From Strongylocentrotus purpuratus (Eukaryota; Echinodermata; Echinoidea; Camarodonta; Strongylocentrotidae): DNA of 64,000 nucleotides. The notes under the pieces were generated by a model, which saw only the letters and a list, made by a program, of their open reading frames with translations, was not told the DNA's origin and did not search any database. Each line of letters begins with the position of its first letter. The stretch's first letter is position 1. The translations under genes and the position numbers were made by a program. The stretch is taken from positions 4,548,905 to 4,612,904 of the forward strand of contig NW_022145599.1 in NCBI RefSeq assembly GCF_000002235.5, given 5' to 3'. Of this stretch, positions 37,241 through 51,224 are shown piece by piece.

Positions 37241-40200
37241 GAGAGAGAGAGAGGGAGAGAGGTGGATAGAGAGGTAAATATATATTAAAAAAAAGAGAGA
37301 GAGATAGATATATAGGTAAATAGATAGATAGATAGAAAGAGATAAACAGAGAGAGAGAGAGAGATAGAAAAAGAGATAGAAAAAGAGACAGAGTAAGGTG
37401 GAGAGAGACAGAGAAATGCATAAAGAAAGAGACACAGAGAGATACAGAGAGAGGGGTTAAGTTATGCACATGAGACTGGAATATCTCATTGCTTCTCGTT
37501 ATCCAGGTGTGTAAAAGTAACCTATAAGATGTCAAATTCATTGTGGTTTTAATAACAAGTGCACACTGCTGTTAAATGTGAGTAACTGTATTAAACTCAA
37601 GGAAGCAGTAAGTATGCAATGAAGGTGCTGGGTGTAAAGTGAATACAATGACCTTGGTGACGACTCACTGAAATATTATCAGTGTTTGATATAAAGCACA
37701 TACACTGTATGCTGCAGCTGTAAACCAATGCGGTTTACCACATGATTCTTATTAAAGCGTACTTAAATGACTGCACTTCCCTTTTTTGTATATTAACATA
37801 TATATAACTGTATGTGAGTACATGTATGAACTTAGCTGCACGAAGCTATTAACCATTTTCATCCCAAATTGCAATTACTTTAGTACACCACAGGATATGT
37901 GAATGAACCCTGCTGTTTTCAAAGACTCTCAATATACATCTGGACTGACCTGTATTGAGTGACGTCATCCCACACACTGATTGGATCCCTCTTTGGGTCT
38001 GGTAGATTCCTGGACCAGTCCGACACAAGTCTGGTGGCAGAAGACTTCAAACCCTCCGAAACTATAAGCATCATAATAATCAAAATATAAAAACAAGAAC
38101 ATCTACTTACGTACTCATCTTCTACTTTTGTGTATACTGGTAGTCCTTTTATGTGCACCATGAGTAACTGATGTCAAGCAATTGATGAAAACAACATTAT
38201 CAACAAAGTTTATGAATATTAAATTGAGAATATCAATGGAGGATTCCAATATTCAATGCATTTTATCTTAATTTATCTAACTTTCGTGGTATCTTGTTAC
38301 AAGTTCATGTTTCAAACATAACACAAAGGTGTTTGAAAATGCTTCAATTTTAGACTTTGATTCAAAATCAATTAAGTGTTCAACTGACAGCAAGATTACG
38401 CGACCAAATGGTAGGATTAAGAGCAAACTTGAGAGAACTCACATGGTTTGTTGGCAAGTTGTAGGAACTGTTCAGCTTCAGTGAGCTTCTGGATGTCTTG
38501 GAGTTTGGACAGACGACTTGTAAGCATCAGAGGTCCAAGACCAGACCACTCCTAAAAATAGAAAAAGTATTTCATGAATTTTTGGAAAAGGACTAAGAAA
38601 AATGCCACATGAGGCATGAAAAAATCTACTTTTTCAGTCCCCAACTAATTGTACATTTTCATTGTGTATTCAATCAATCAAATAATCTATTATTCTTGAA
38701 AAGTTATGAAAAAAAAATCATAAACTGCTATGTGTTTGGCCTGTTAATAAGTAATAACCCAGAATGAAAAGCATCAGAAATGTGATAACCCCTCTCATAG
38801 TGGCCTGATTTTCATCAGATGCGTCCGGATGCATCCTATAAAATGGTCACTATGAATGCTACAGAGGAGAAAAAGCCGATAGAATAGCCGATAGAAAGAA
38901 GAGAAATAGCGATGAAAAAAGCGATGAAACGGCTATGAAAGGGGTTTTAGAAACAAACAAATATGGAGGCATTTTGAAAATACAACAGCATTGATTTCAT
39001 CCCATTCATTTGTCATTGCTGAAACTAAATTGTACATTGTAATCATTGATCAAATGCAACTACATCCTTTTACCCAAATGAGAACAAAATTCTAACACCG
39101 ACAGAGAAATAATAGAAAAGACAACATGCCCAGTGTACCCCTACCTGCAGAAAGGAACTTGTGCTGTTTGCCAAGTAATATTTCGCTCTATTGTAGTCTT
39201 CTTTCAAAATAGACAAGGCAGCCAATTCCTCTGTGTATCGAGACTGATCAAATCATGCAAAAAGAAAAAAAGTCACATATGAAAACATTTTTTCTATTAA
39301 AGGGATCTGTTAACTTTGTCTCAGATTCTGAAACAAAATCCTGGATTTAGCTCATGCTGCAATGATAATTAAAAACCTTTACAGTGTAGGTCCGTCAGGA
39401 ACTCCATGACTTTTACAAGCCGATCGCCTGTCTGATTATCAAGATATTTATGATTGGAAATCGAAACCAATTTTTGTGTTTTCCTAACGGTTTTCATAAC
39501 ACTACAGTCTATTGGGGAAAACGAGTATGGTAAAACCGGTCACTCAAAGATTTTTACTTTTTTGAGGCACTTCTTGATCATTTTGAAGCGCAATTTTTCA
39601 AAGGCTTCAATATTACACCATATCACAGACACTGATAACACGTAGGGCTGTGCATCTCAGTTTAACATTGTTAAACGATGCCTTTAAAGCTTGACGGATC
39701 GCAAAACCAGAAACTTAATAAGCATGGACCTTTCACAAACTTCACAAGTACTCCATACTTGTGATAGTTTCATGACATAAATTGATTGAACTACAACCTT
39801 TAGTTTTTGCAATTCACAGGAGTTTTTCTGTGGGAGAAATGACAAATGTTTATCAAAGTTGCAGTTCATAAAACAGAAGTTTTAGAAAGGGTTGGCAGTC
39901 CCTAACACAAAACTTGTATAACTCCTATGAGAAGTTTGAAAGATATACAAGTACTTTCATTTCTCATGATATAAATCATCTTGGTATTACTGCATGTATC
40001 ATTTCTCTTGTACATATGTAGATCAAAATGCTCCTATCATGATACAGATTGTTCTAAACTAGATCTCTGCATTCCAAACAATAAAACAAGTAGATACACT
40101 TAACAACTAAATTATTCATTACCTTACCAAGTTTTTGAAAATCGATTTGTCCTGATTATGTTTGTTGAGAATGTGACATATTAAAGCTTAAACCTAAAAG

Positions 40201-43200
40201 TATTCAACAAATGCCTTAATTCTTGAGTTATGAAAAACACAGAAAACATCAAATTTACAAGGGGTATGAATAATTTGTTATACATGTACATCTATGATAT
40301 GTGGGAATAGTCAGAAAATAGAGTGGATAAAAATGATTAAGCCTTCACTGAATAGGGACTCTGGCTAGTCACTATCTCTATCTTTGCTCCAGTGACCTCG
40401 AGGCAGCAGACAGCAGGAAACTGTAAAGAATCACTTGGCTTGAGATGGTCATACAGGAGTGGACGAAAACTTGCCTACTTAATTTTAAGGTTGGTAGAAG
40501 ATTACATTTTTACATGTCATATTTTGACTTGTTAAAGAAAAAGAATGAAGAATTTACCTCTAGAATGACTCTCTTCTCTTGGTCCTTGGCAGATGAATCG
40601 ATGAAGCCTAGGAGACTATCATCTTCTGAACCTTCCATCAAGCGCTTGAGTTTGGATCGCATCATGTATGGCAGGTAGATCTCCTGCAAACCAAAATGAT
40701 GTAGAACATTTAGAACATGACATAATAATGTAAGCAATGTCAACATGAATTTCAAATAAATATGTATGCAACACTCCTCTGCATCAAAAATAATAATCTG
40801 ATACATGTCATCTTCTATAACTCATCCGAAACAAAAAACAAGAGAACAAACTCACAAAAACACAACTTGTCAATTATTTTACTTGGTAACATTTCTTAAG
40901 TGATGAAGGTCAAAACTGATACAATAAAAATAACTTTACCATAAAATGTAATGAACCTTCTAAACTGTAAAAAAAACACACACTTGATACATTAAATTAG
41001 ATGAAATTAAGGTATAGTACTTCAACAGATCTCATTTAAAGAACCATCAAGATATTACATGTATGTACAATCCTGAATACTAAAGAAGTCACTTGCATCT
41101 TATAAACTTGTTTCCTACTAGTTCATGGCCAAAATACACAATTTAATGTACCTGTTGGTAATCATCGTTCCATATCTGAGACAAATCATTTGATCCTTTT
41201 CCTTCAATCTGATCAGTTGAGAAGCTTTCCATGTCATCCCACTTTGTCAGCTGGTTGCAGCACTACAAATAGAAAGTGATCAAATGACTTGGTTGCTGTA
41301 TTATGAATATATTTTGGTAATAAATGATTGAATCCAGTCAAATAAAACCGGAACATTTGCTTGATATTAAAGATAATCTGAGGCTCTGGTTATGAGCATA
41401 AACAATTCACAAAACTATCTCTACATACATAAAAAACATCTGACTAATCTATATGAAGAACATGCGTAATTGTGAGTAATAAGCAAAGTAAACAAGGCAT
41501 TATATTAAATGTTTGGACTATGGGAAGGCTAATATGTAAGCCACTTACACTGCTTTGCCATTTGCAATAAGTTTTCAGCATAAAATTTCCCTAAACAAAC
41601 AATTATTTACATGATAACATTCCAAAATAATTTCAAATATTTCTTCCTCAAATTAAAACTTCACTGAAAGTACTAAAAATTAGCTAAGAATTATTCAATC
41701 ATGTTTGAATGTCCAATGGTACAAATATGAGTAGCTGACCTGAAGACGAGCCTCATCCCAGAAGTCTTCCTCCTCCCGAGCAACGCCATCTGGGCCCCAA
41801 TCGGATGATATTGCCTGTATACAAGATAGATAAATGGTTATTGCATCTTTCATGAATGGCAGTTTCACCACTGAATTGCATGTGAATTACACAAATTGGA
41901 TATGTACATTGAACAAAGGTCTAACGTGGTATTATTATTTGGTTGAATCCGTTCGGACCTTCGGACCTGCATGTTTGATGGTGTAGGGCTGTATCCAAGC
42001 TCATCGAGCAAAACGAACTTCACTTCGAACTTTAGCTTGGCCGTGATCAACGCATGTTTTAGAATGATTGAAAGGCACATCGATGTTGTTCTGAGTGCTT
42101 TAATGTATTTTCCTTTATCATTTTACCCTGGGTAAGCTATAATTTTGTATATTTGAACAACAAATGCCAATTACATTGTAATTTTTATAGTCTGATCAGG
42201 ATTTTAGTCTTGAGTGTGATACAATCGTTTCTTGTCAGTTGTCTGGAAGTTTTGACTTCCGTTTGTGAACACGCTCCGCATCGTCAAACGTGACTCCTTC
42301 CTTGCACCCTCAATTTTAGAGACAAAAAAGACCTACCGTAAAATGAAACAACATCCAATAATTTCTACAGCACATTTATTTAATTAGATTGAAATCCAGT
42401 TTGTGAATTGCATATTTCAAGTTCTGTACTGCAAATGAAAAATGAAAAACTGAGTGACCTTTTACCTTTGAGTAGAGTTCGAGAGCGGACTCGTAGTCTC
42501 CTCTTGACTCCGCTTGGATAGCTTCCTGCGTCACATCCTTCGTCTTAATGAGGGCGCCAAATATTCCTCGTAGAACATCAAACTCCCCCATGGCTTTGTA
42601 CAACCTGCAAATAAATATTTTAAAAGATTGAGCACTTCTTGTCAGAATATGTAGGTTAGGAGCATATTTCTCATAGATTGCAATAACGAGACAACTCAGA
42701 AAGGGTTGTGATGTGTACTGAATTAAAAGTTTTCAGAAATGATTAAAAAGAAGTTCATTCATTGCTGCGATTAAATATACAGGCATATAATAATAATAAT
42801 AATGAACATTTGTATAGCGCCTTTTCTACAAGTAGATACAAAGCGCTTAGAATATCTCCATCACAGCAACAAAAATTGAAAAACTACATTCTCCCTTAAA
42901 TTAAATGTAACTTTCTGGTATTCCATACTCCTCCTGTAGCTGTGGAGAGTAGAAATTAATCAAAAGACAAACATCTAAAGACAAGCACTACTTCCAACTC
43001 TCAATCAACGCTAAAAAAACCTCACCCCCCTTAATTTAGAATTAGAACTGGCCTGCCAAACATCATTTGATGATTTAAAATGTCCAGATATCATAGGCAA
43101 CAAGCTTCAGGGTTTCCTCTTCATCCTGATATCGTTACTGCTTATGGTTTATACAGAGTGGTGATGGCTAACAGAGCTAAAAGCTAGGGTAGTCATTTCA

Positions 43201-46200
43201 AAAGCCCTTTAGTAGCGTAGATCATTGTTATATCAGAATGTGATATGCTTAATAAAATGACAGATAATCATATGAACATACCTAGCTAGTTCAATCCATG
43301 TACTCATCTCCTGGTTGGACTCTGGTCTTGAAGTCCTTGCTCTCTTCCTACTTCTCTCATCGTCCCCGCTCTTCTTAATCAACACCTCCTCCAACACACG
43401 AATACCTTCAAGCAATAACATAGATTGATTAAGAATCTCTTTTATAATTATAAATGACAACATTTAAAGATAATTCTAACAGAGTTTTAAAAAATTGTCA
43501 GCCCCTTTATGGCCAGGTCACACATAGACGACGCACGGCCGGCGCATTGAAAATAAAAAAAAAGTTGTGAACCCGATTTTTGTCAGGATTTGGGAGAACC
43601 TAGCGAGCTGACACCGGATGCATATCGTGTTGCTAGCGCGCTGTGCGTATACAGGGTGTGGGCTCCGCGTATATCTGGTGTTGGTCTAGCGCGCTCAGCG
43701 CATGTCTGGCGTCCTTTTTGCAAGTACATTTATGCATCACCTCCGCGCACACTTTTGAGCTTGCTCAAAAAATCCTGACGCACACAGCGAATGACGACGA
43801 ATGCAAAGCGTTGGTCCAGCGCGCTCGACGAATGAGTAACGAATGATGACGCACACCTAGCGAACGACAACGCACTGGTCAAAATTGCAAATTCCCAATG
43901 CGCTGGCCGTGCGTCCCCCATGCGTCCCCTATGTGTGACCGAGCCTTAAGGCTCGTTCGGATATGAAGTGGTAAGCCACAATGCTTTTAATGCTTTAATG
44001 GTAATGAAAGGCAGCCGTGCACAACAAAAGTCTTACTCGAATTCCCTGAGCTCTGTGTTATCAGATACTGTAATCAACTAAAATATGCATACGCCTTGAA
44101 AATTTGATGTTTTTTGTGTTTTTAGTAACTCAAGAATGAGAGATGGACTGGTTGAATAAGGGCCTTTCAGATGTAAGCTTTTCTAAAGAAACAAAAATCG
44201 GGACAAATAACAATTTTACATACTTAAAAAGTTACAAAACTTGGTAAAGTATGAAATATTTAATTGTTAAAGTTGCTTGTGCATGGGTATATAGAGGGCA
44301 GCACACAGACGTATGCATGGGAGCGTAATACCTGTTGGCTCAGTGTTATGTAGTGATCGCCAAGTTGCCTACTTCACGAACGACTATATACCCACGCATG
44401 AACATCTTTAACTGTATGTATCTTTCATTGCAATTTTTCTTTTGTTTACAAAAGCTATCATCAGAATTATTATAAAAAACTAAACAAATTTAGGGATGAC
44501 TTTAATCAGCTCAAATCGTGATATATGACGGTTTTACCGATGAGAAGCTGACGACTGGTCAGACATGATTGGCTGATAGCTGCAGGGTCAAGGGTCAACT
44601 GCTCACTGTGGTAGAAACCAATCTCCTGTGGAACGATAAAGGGAAATCCATAGGGGTAATTTTACTATCATACATGTATATATTGAATGAAATCTTTGAA
44701 CCTGCTGTAAAACATACTACAGTTTTTGTACGTGTTGATATCTTCACATAACAAATCCCATCACAAATGATGGTGTTATCTGAACCAATAATCAGTTAGA
44801 ATAAATGACAACTACATTTTAAAGTACCTGGTGAAAATTACAAATGATACAGAATGAACATGGGAAAAAGCACTTTTACCACGTGTTGTACACAAAATTC
44901 CTACAATTTTTCATGAGTTTCAATGAACTACATACACAAGTCAGGATTAATAATACCTCTTTTGTTTTTATGCATTAACAGTAAAATGCATTGTGAAGTT
45001 TTGTACTAACAAAGTTATTTAGAGCCCAATTTATTTAAAATGTAAAACTAAAACAAAGAATTAAAATATAAATAAACCCCTGATATTTTATTAATATTTT
45101 TCCTCAATGATTTCATTTTCATGGATTGAAAATGATAATAATAAAAATAGTTAGTTCTAAAGTAGACTTGACATTCTTGGTGCTCTGCAATCATTACTGA
45201 GGCTTCAGCATGCCTGCCATTATGACACTCTAGCATTTCAAGGAATTAATTCCTATCAGGTACCCATTTACATCACCTGGCACAAAGCACTTTGTGCCGC
45301 GGCGATACTAGAAACACCAACCATGGAATCCACAGTCCGCTGACGTTTCCACTAGAGCACGACAACTTCACTAATTGCATGACCCCGTTTTTTACTACCA
45401 TGGCAACATCACTCAACAGCCAATCAAATCAATGATTCCATCGAAGTGACCATTTATGACAAAATTACCATGAATGGTAAGTTTTATGTAACAGTCGAGG
45501 CACAGGTAGTTAATAGAGTAAAGTATTCAGGAAATGTCTGAAGTCTTTTGACCATTTCAGCATGCATCTCTATTTTAAAACTCTGGATATCATTTAATCA
45601 ACATCTGGAATCATAACGTTTGTTAATTACTATCTTTAATATGGCCCTGAACATCCCTTACCAACATACAGCTGATGAAAGCCGGATCAAACTGGTTTGA
45701 ATCGGTTAGCATCTGGTTGAGATGCCTTTCAATGCCTTTCACATGAAGCTCTGTTTCTCCATCTGTGCACATGTCTCCTATCCTGGCCAAGATACCCCTA
45801 AAGAGGGCGCAGAACAGCAGTCGAGACAGCGTGGAATCTCTCTGACAAATAGGATTTAATTTGTTTGAAAATTAATAGCAGTTTTGCAAAATAATGAAAA
45901 TAAATTTGTCTTTACGTTATCACCAATAAAATTTCTAACAGTTCAATTCTTTCATTTTGTAAAGCTCATGATATACATTGCACAATTAAGAGGTTTCCTT
46001 CATGGCCAAATTAAAAACAAAATATTTTTTAATTCTACTAAATTCCCAAGCACTCATTAGTGCTCATGCCTGGAGTATTCCTCCAAACATTTCATCTGTA
46101 AATATCAAACAATGTTGACTGCTGTGAAGCTCCTACTCCTATATTTTAAAAAGTCAATTATTCATATAACTAGGCTCTGTAAGACAAAGCAAATTGATCT

Positions 46201-49200
46201 TACTTTAGAATTCAAGTTCCTTTATTTACACTCATCATTAAAAATACAAGAACATATACAATTAAATACGGAATAATCACACATAAAATATCATACATTC
46301 AATAACAACAAAATAACATACATGTAACATAATGGGAGTGAAGGGATGAGCTAAAAAGGAGTATGGTCCTTATGCTAGAGCCCATCCCTCAGTATAATAT
46401 AAATAAAAGGCAAATTAAATGTTGTAGGATTGGAAGCATGACAAAAAGAGGGAAAACAAGGGGGGGGGGGGGGTAAAGAGCCTGGTGAGTTATAGCACGT
46501 AGGAATCAATTAAATACATTTTATATTTTCGTTTAAAAGCTTGAAGACTTTTACAATTTCTTATATTTATTGGAATGGAATTCCAAATTTTTGGACCATC
46601 AAAAAATATTGACTTTTTCATTAAAGTTGTTTTAATTTGAGGTAAGTGGAAATTAGTTGCATTTCTAGTTTCATAATCATGAAAAGTCGATTTCAAATTA
46701 AAATACTTTAGAAGTGCACATGGTAAAGATTCATTTCGACACAAGTACATAAAGACTGCAATGTGATATTCACAGATATCAAATACATTGAGAAGCTTTA
46801 ATTTATAAAATATAGGTTTCGAATGAGCTCTGTAGTGTGAATTTGAAATTATCCGGATGGCTTTCTTTTGCATTTTGAGTATCCTATTGAGATTGGTTTG
46901 GCTTGTCATGCCCCATACTTCAGAACAGTAATATAAATGAGGAAGAATTAAAGTATTATATAACATTCTTAAAACACATTTTGGTAGAAATCTAAGTTTG
47001 TTTAGAATGCCAGTATTTTTTGAGATCTTGTTGCAGACAGCACCAGTGTGTTCATTCCATGTAAGTTTAGAATCAATTTCTATTCCGAGGAATTTGTTTA
47101 CAGATACACGTTGGAATTCATGATTATTCACCTGAAGATCAACCTCATTAAAATCTATTTTTTGTTTTGTAAAAACCATGTAGTTAGTTTTATTAACATT
47201 CAAAAGTAATTTATTCAAAGAAAGCCAATGTAATAGCTTGTTTATTTCATTACCAAAGTCCTGTTGTAAACTTTGAATATTTTTATGGGACATAAACACA
47301 CTGGTGTCGTCTGCAAATAAGATATATTTTAATTTGTCCGATATATTACACATGTCATTAATAGAAAGAATAAATAAAAGCGGGCCTAAAATAGAGCCTT
47401 GTGGCACTCCACATACAACTGTTTGCATAGACGAAGTATTACCTTTAATTTTGACAAATTGTTTTCTGTTTGATAAATAACTCTTAAACCAATTTAATAA
47501 CACACCATGTATTCCGTAATTGAACAATTTTGCAAGTATAATATTATGATCAAGAGTATCAAAGGCTTTACTGTAAAATAGCGATCCACCACTATCTTAC
47601 AGTGCCCTGCTAATCGAATATGCTACAAGAAGTGTTTTAATGCATACGTTCTTTAAATCCCCCAACAAGCATTAAACACTTTAAACCAAACACTAAATCC
47701 TCACCAGTGCTAAAGCCTGTAGTGGTGCTATGATGTCAGAGTGTTTAATTTGGATGTCTGGAAGGTCCCCTGTCCTGTACTGACGGTACATCGTCACCTG
47801 CGCAAACCTACGCTCTCTCTGGCTCTTCTGCACCTCCTGGAAAGAAAGTTCATGATAAACAAATTTTAAAGTCACAAAAAATGAATATCTGATTGACAAA
47901 TGGTTTGTTTTTGTCAAATTACTAATTTGTTTTTGTTTTTTAATTAACAGTCAACCTAATAAAAAATCAATGAATATCAAAAATGTCAGAGAAATTCCCT
48001 TCTATAAAAGCATGAATCATGTGGAGGCTTGACAAAGAACATTTACATGTACCAACTCATAAATCATTAATAAACATGTTCATACCTTAAACATCATTAA
48101 TCACTCTTTAAGGACTTTCACAATTTCAAGTTTGGTGTATTGTAATAATAAAAAAAAAGTTGAGATATAGGAATTGAGAGAAGTGAAAATATGATTTTGA
48201 AAATTAAGTATGAAATATGAATCTACAAAGAATTTTAAAAAAAATACAAAGAGAAAAGAAGAAGTTCTACATGTACCTCTCTGAGTTGTTTTTGCCTTGT
48301 AGCCCGTTTAGCAAAGAATGCACTCTGAGAGGATTGGTCCTTCATGAAACGTCTCTTGAGTCGCTGAACTTCCTTCTCCCCTTCTGAGGGTGCTGGTGAA
48401 AAATACAATACAGAAAACACAAGTCATTATTTCCAGATGGAAGAACCGTTGCAAAGAGGATTATAATATAGAAACGATCTCATTCAAACTATAACAATGC
48501 ACTTGATCCTATTGATTCATGGATGCAAAGAAGCAGCCATCATATCATCTTAATTAAATACAGCAAAAACATGTATATATAGACCGCTCAAGGGAGACTA
48601 GAAAAAGTGGTCTCTATGAGCAGGTGGTCTTTACTAACAGGTTCCTCCAAAACGAAGCACATTCCAGAAAGTTTGACGGTATCACCTACACACACACACT
48701 AACAGTTTGGACCTTTGAACAATGATCCCAAGATATCTTGGACTAGAGTACATGGAAAATGTATGTTACACAGTCAAACCTGTCTATAGCGACCACCCAA
48801 GAGAAACACAAAAAGTGGTCTTTGTAGACAGGTTCATTTAGTACATGTTTCAATAAGAAACCATTTTGAAGGGAAACAATAAAATGTGGTCTTTATAGAC
48901 AGGTGGTCACTAAAGCAGGTTTGACTGTACCAAATCAATGTGTATCCCATGGGTTAAAGGGGAATTTCAGACTTTTCCTATCTTTGCTTATACACCGGCA
49001 TGCACGCTTACTTTCATTTTCCAGATTTTAACATTTTATGGCTGAGTGGTCATCTACATATTATATTCTTTTCAAGATTCATGCAAACATTTACAGAATG
49101 AGGTTGGAAACCTAACAGTCACAAGGTTTGGGGAATATTGATATTTCTCCAAGTACAAAGACAAATTCAAGCCACCTTTCTGACCTTCATAAGCTAAGTT

Positions 49201-51191
49201 TTTTACAAAGTCAATGCAAATGATTGAAACAGATTTGGCTAACCTTTCCTGGCCTCTTTGTCTCTGCTTCCACCTGCTCCAGCCTCCTGCTTGGTGCCCC
49301 TGGAGCCCTGGGCAGTTCTCTTCGGTAGAGACCCCATAGTAAAGAGCAAAGAGGATTCACTCGCTGAGGAAGATGATGAATAATCAGCAAACGTGTCCTG
49401 GCTACCTGTCAACCAGTTGTAGCCATTCTTGTGACTGGAAGCAGCTTTATTAGACAAAATAGGGATAATAAAGATATTGAATTAAGGAATAGAAATGTTG
49501 ACATTAGCATCGTCTGTTGTTCTAGGCGTGAGGTGTTTCGGTTTGTAAACTTGGCCCTGAACATCAAGATGGGAGTCCATGGATCATTATTAATTTCATC
49601 CTCATCATCGAATCACAAACATCATTATCAATCATCATCGTCTCCATTACCACCTTCGTCGTCATCATCACCATCAAATCACAAACATCTTAATTGATCA
49701 TCATCAGGCATTTAAAAAAAAGTTTTTGTATTGCTCTTTGCGACCGACCCAAAAATCTTGACATCTATGGTCGGCTTTTTGAAAAAGTTTTTTTAATTAA
49801 AAAAAAATATTTTCCACCGATCCATGTTTTGGCACTTAAAGGGCAATATAACATCTTTTTTTTAGGCCTCATTGCTTTCATCATTATCATCACAATTAAC
49901 ATCATCATCACCATCTTCATCATCATTATCTCACCATCACCACCAACATTGTCATCATCACCATCAAATCACAAACATCATTATCAATACTCATCAAAAT
50001 CATCATTGCTTTCACCCTTATGATCATCATCAAATCATCGCAAATACCATTGTCATCATTGTTATCATCATCATCTTTGTCAAAAACATCATTATCAATC
50101 ATCACCTCCTTCATTATCGGCGCCATCATCATCTCAAACGTAAACATCATTACCAATAATCATTATCATCATCGTCATCAAACCAATCATCATCATCACG
50201 AATACCATCATTACCTCATTAGCGTCCTCATCACCATCATCATCATCATCATAAAAGCTATTGTATCATTATTAATCGCTACCCCTACCATCAACATCCC
50301 GTCATCACCTCATCCCCTATGATGACCATCACTCACCATTATCTTGAGTGGCAGTGAAGTTTTGAGTAACCTGTGTGGCCCTCAGCTGTCCTCCTCCACC
50401 CATGCTCATTCCTGATGATGTCATACTCTGTGATGAGGGGGATCCCCTAATACTCCCCTGGGACTGACCCACCTGGGTCTCTACAAACTTGGGGGTGGAT
50501 ATCGCTGCGTGACGCTGACGCCAGGAGTGGTCGATCTGCACTTCCTGCAGGTTGAAGATACAACAATAAATTTAGCTAGCATCAATTCCATAAATGGTGG
50601 GAGTGTCGTGGCCGAGTGGTTAAAGGCGCTTGACTGGATATGCGAAGGTAGAGGGTTCGAATCCCGACACGCCACTTATATCCTTTAGCAAGATATTAAC
50701 CTGCACTTGCTACTCTCCACCCAGTTTTTAAATGGGTACCCGGTAGGATGCGACCGACATTGTTGGTCAACCAGTTTTTGAGCGTCAAGTAACGCCTGGC
50801 TGGAATGCTCCCCAGGGAGTGGAGATTGAGCACACAGTGTGTGCAGGCAAGCACTGAATCCAATGACTGGGGTAATAGTATATCAGTAAAGCGCTTAGAG
50901 ACATAAAGCGCTATATAAGCGGAATATTATTATTATTATTATAAATGCTATCAGATTTTTAAATTTAAGTACTTTGACAGGTATTTGGTGTGCAGTAAAT
51001 GCTCTGCTATGAGTTTCGTTTTAGATTATATATAATGATAAAATCACAATCAAACTATTTTTATCCAAGTAAACAATTATTGTACCCATCAGTGTATGCA
51101 TCTTAATTAGTGCTGTAGTCAAACGTTTAACCGTCCGGTATCCGACCGCCCATGGCGGATTCCGTTTTCAATTGGACGGTTTCGTTTTCCC

Positions 51192-51224
<33 letters not shown>

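Noticed and set aside
37124-37541. Leu/Ser-rich minus-strand frames
   Set aside because: They translate the GA microsatellite.
43590-43921. Short frames on both strands
   Set aside because: They lie inside the GC-rich MITE at 43511-43945.
49694-50322. Several His/Ile/Ser-rich frames
   Set aside because: They translate the ATC/CAT repeat tract in the intron between exons 12 and 13.
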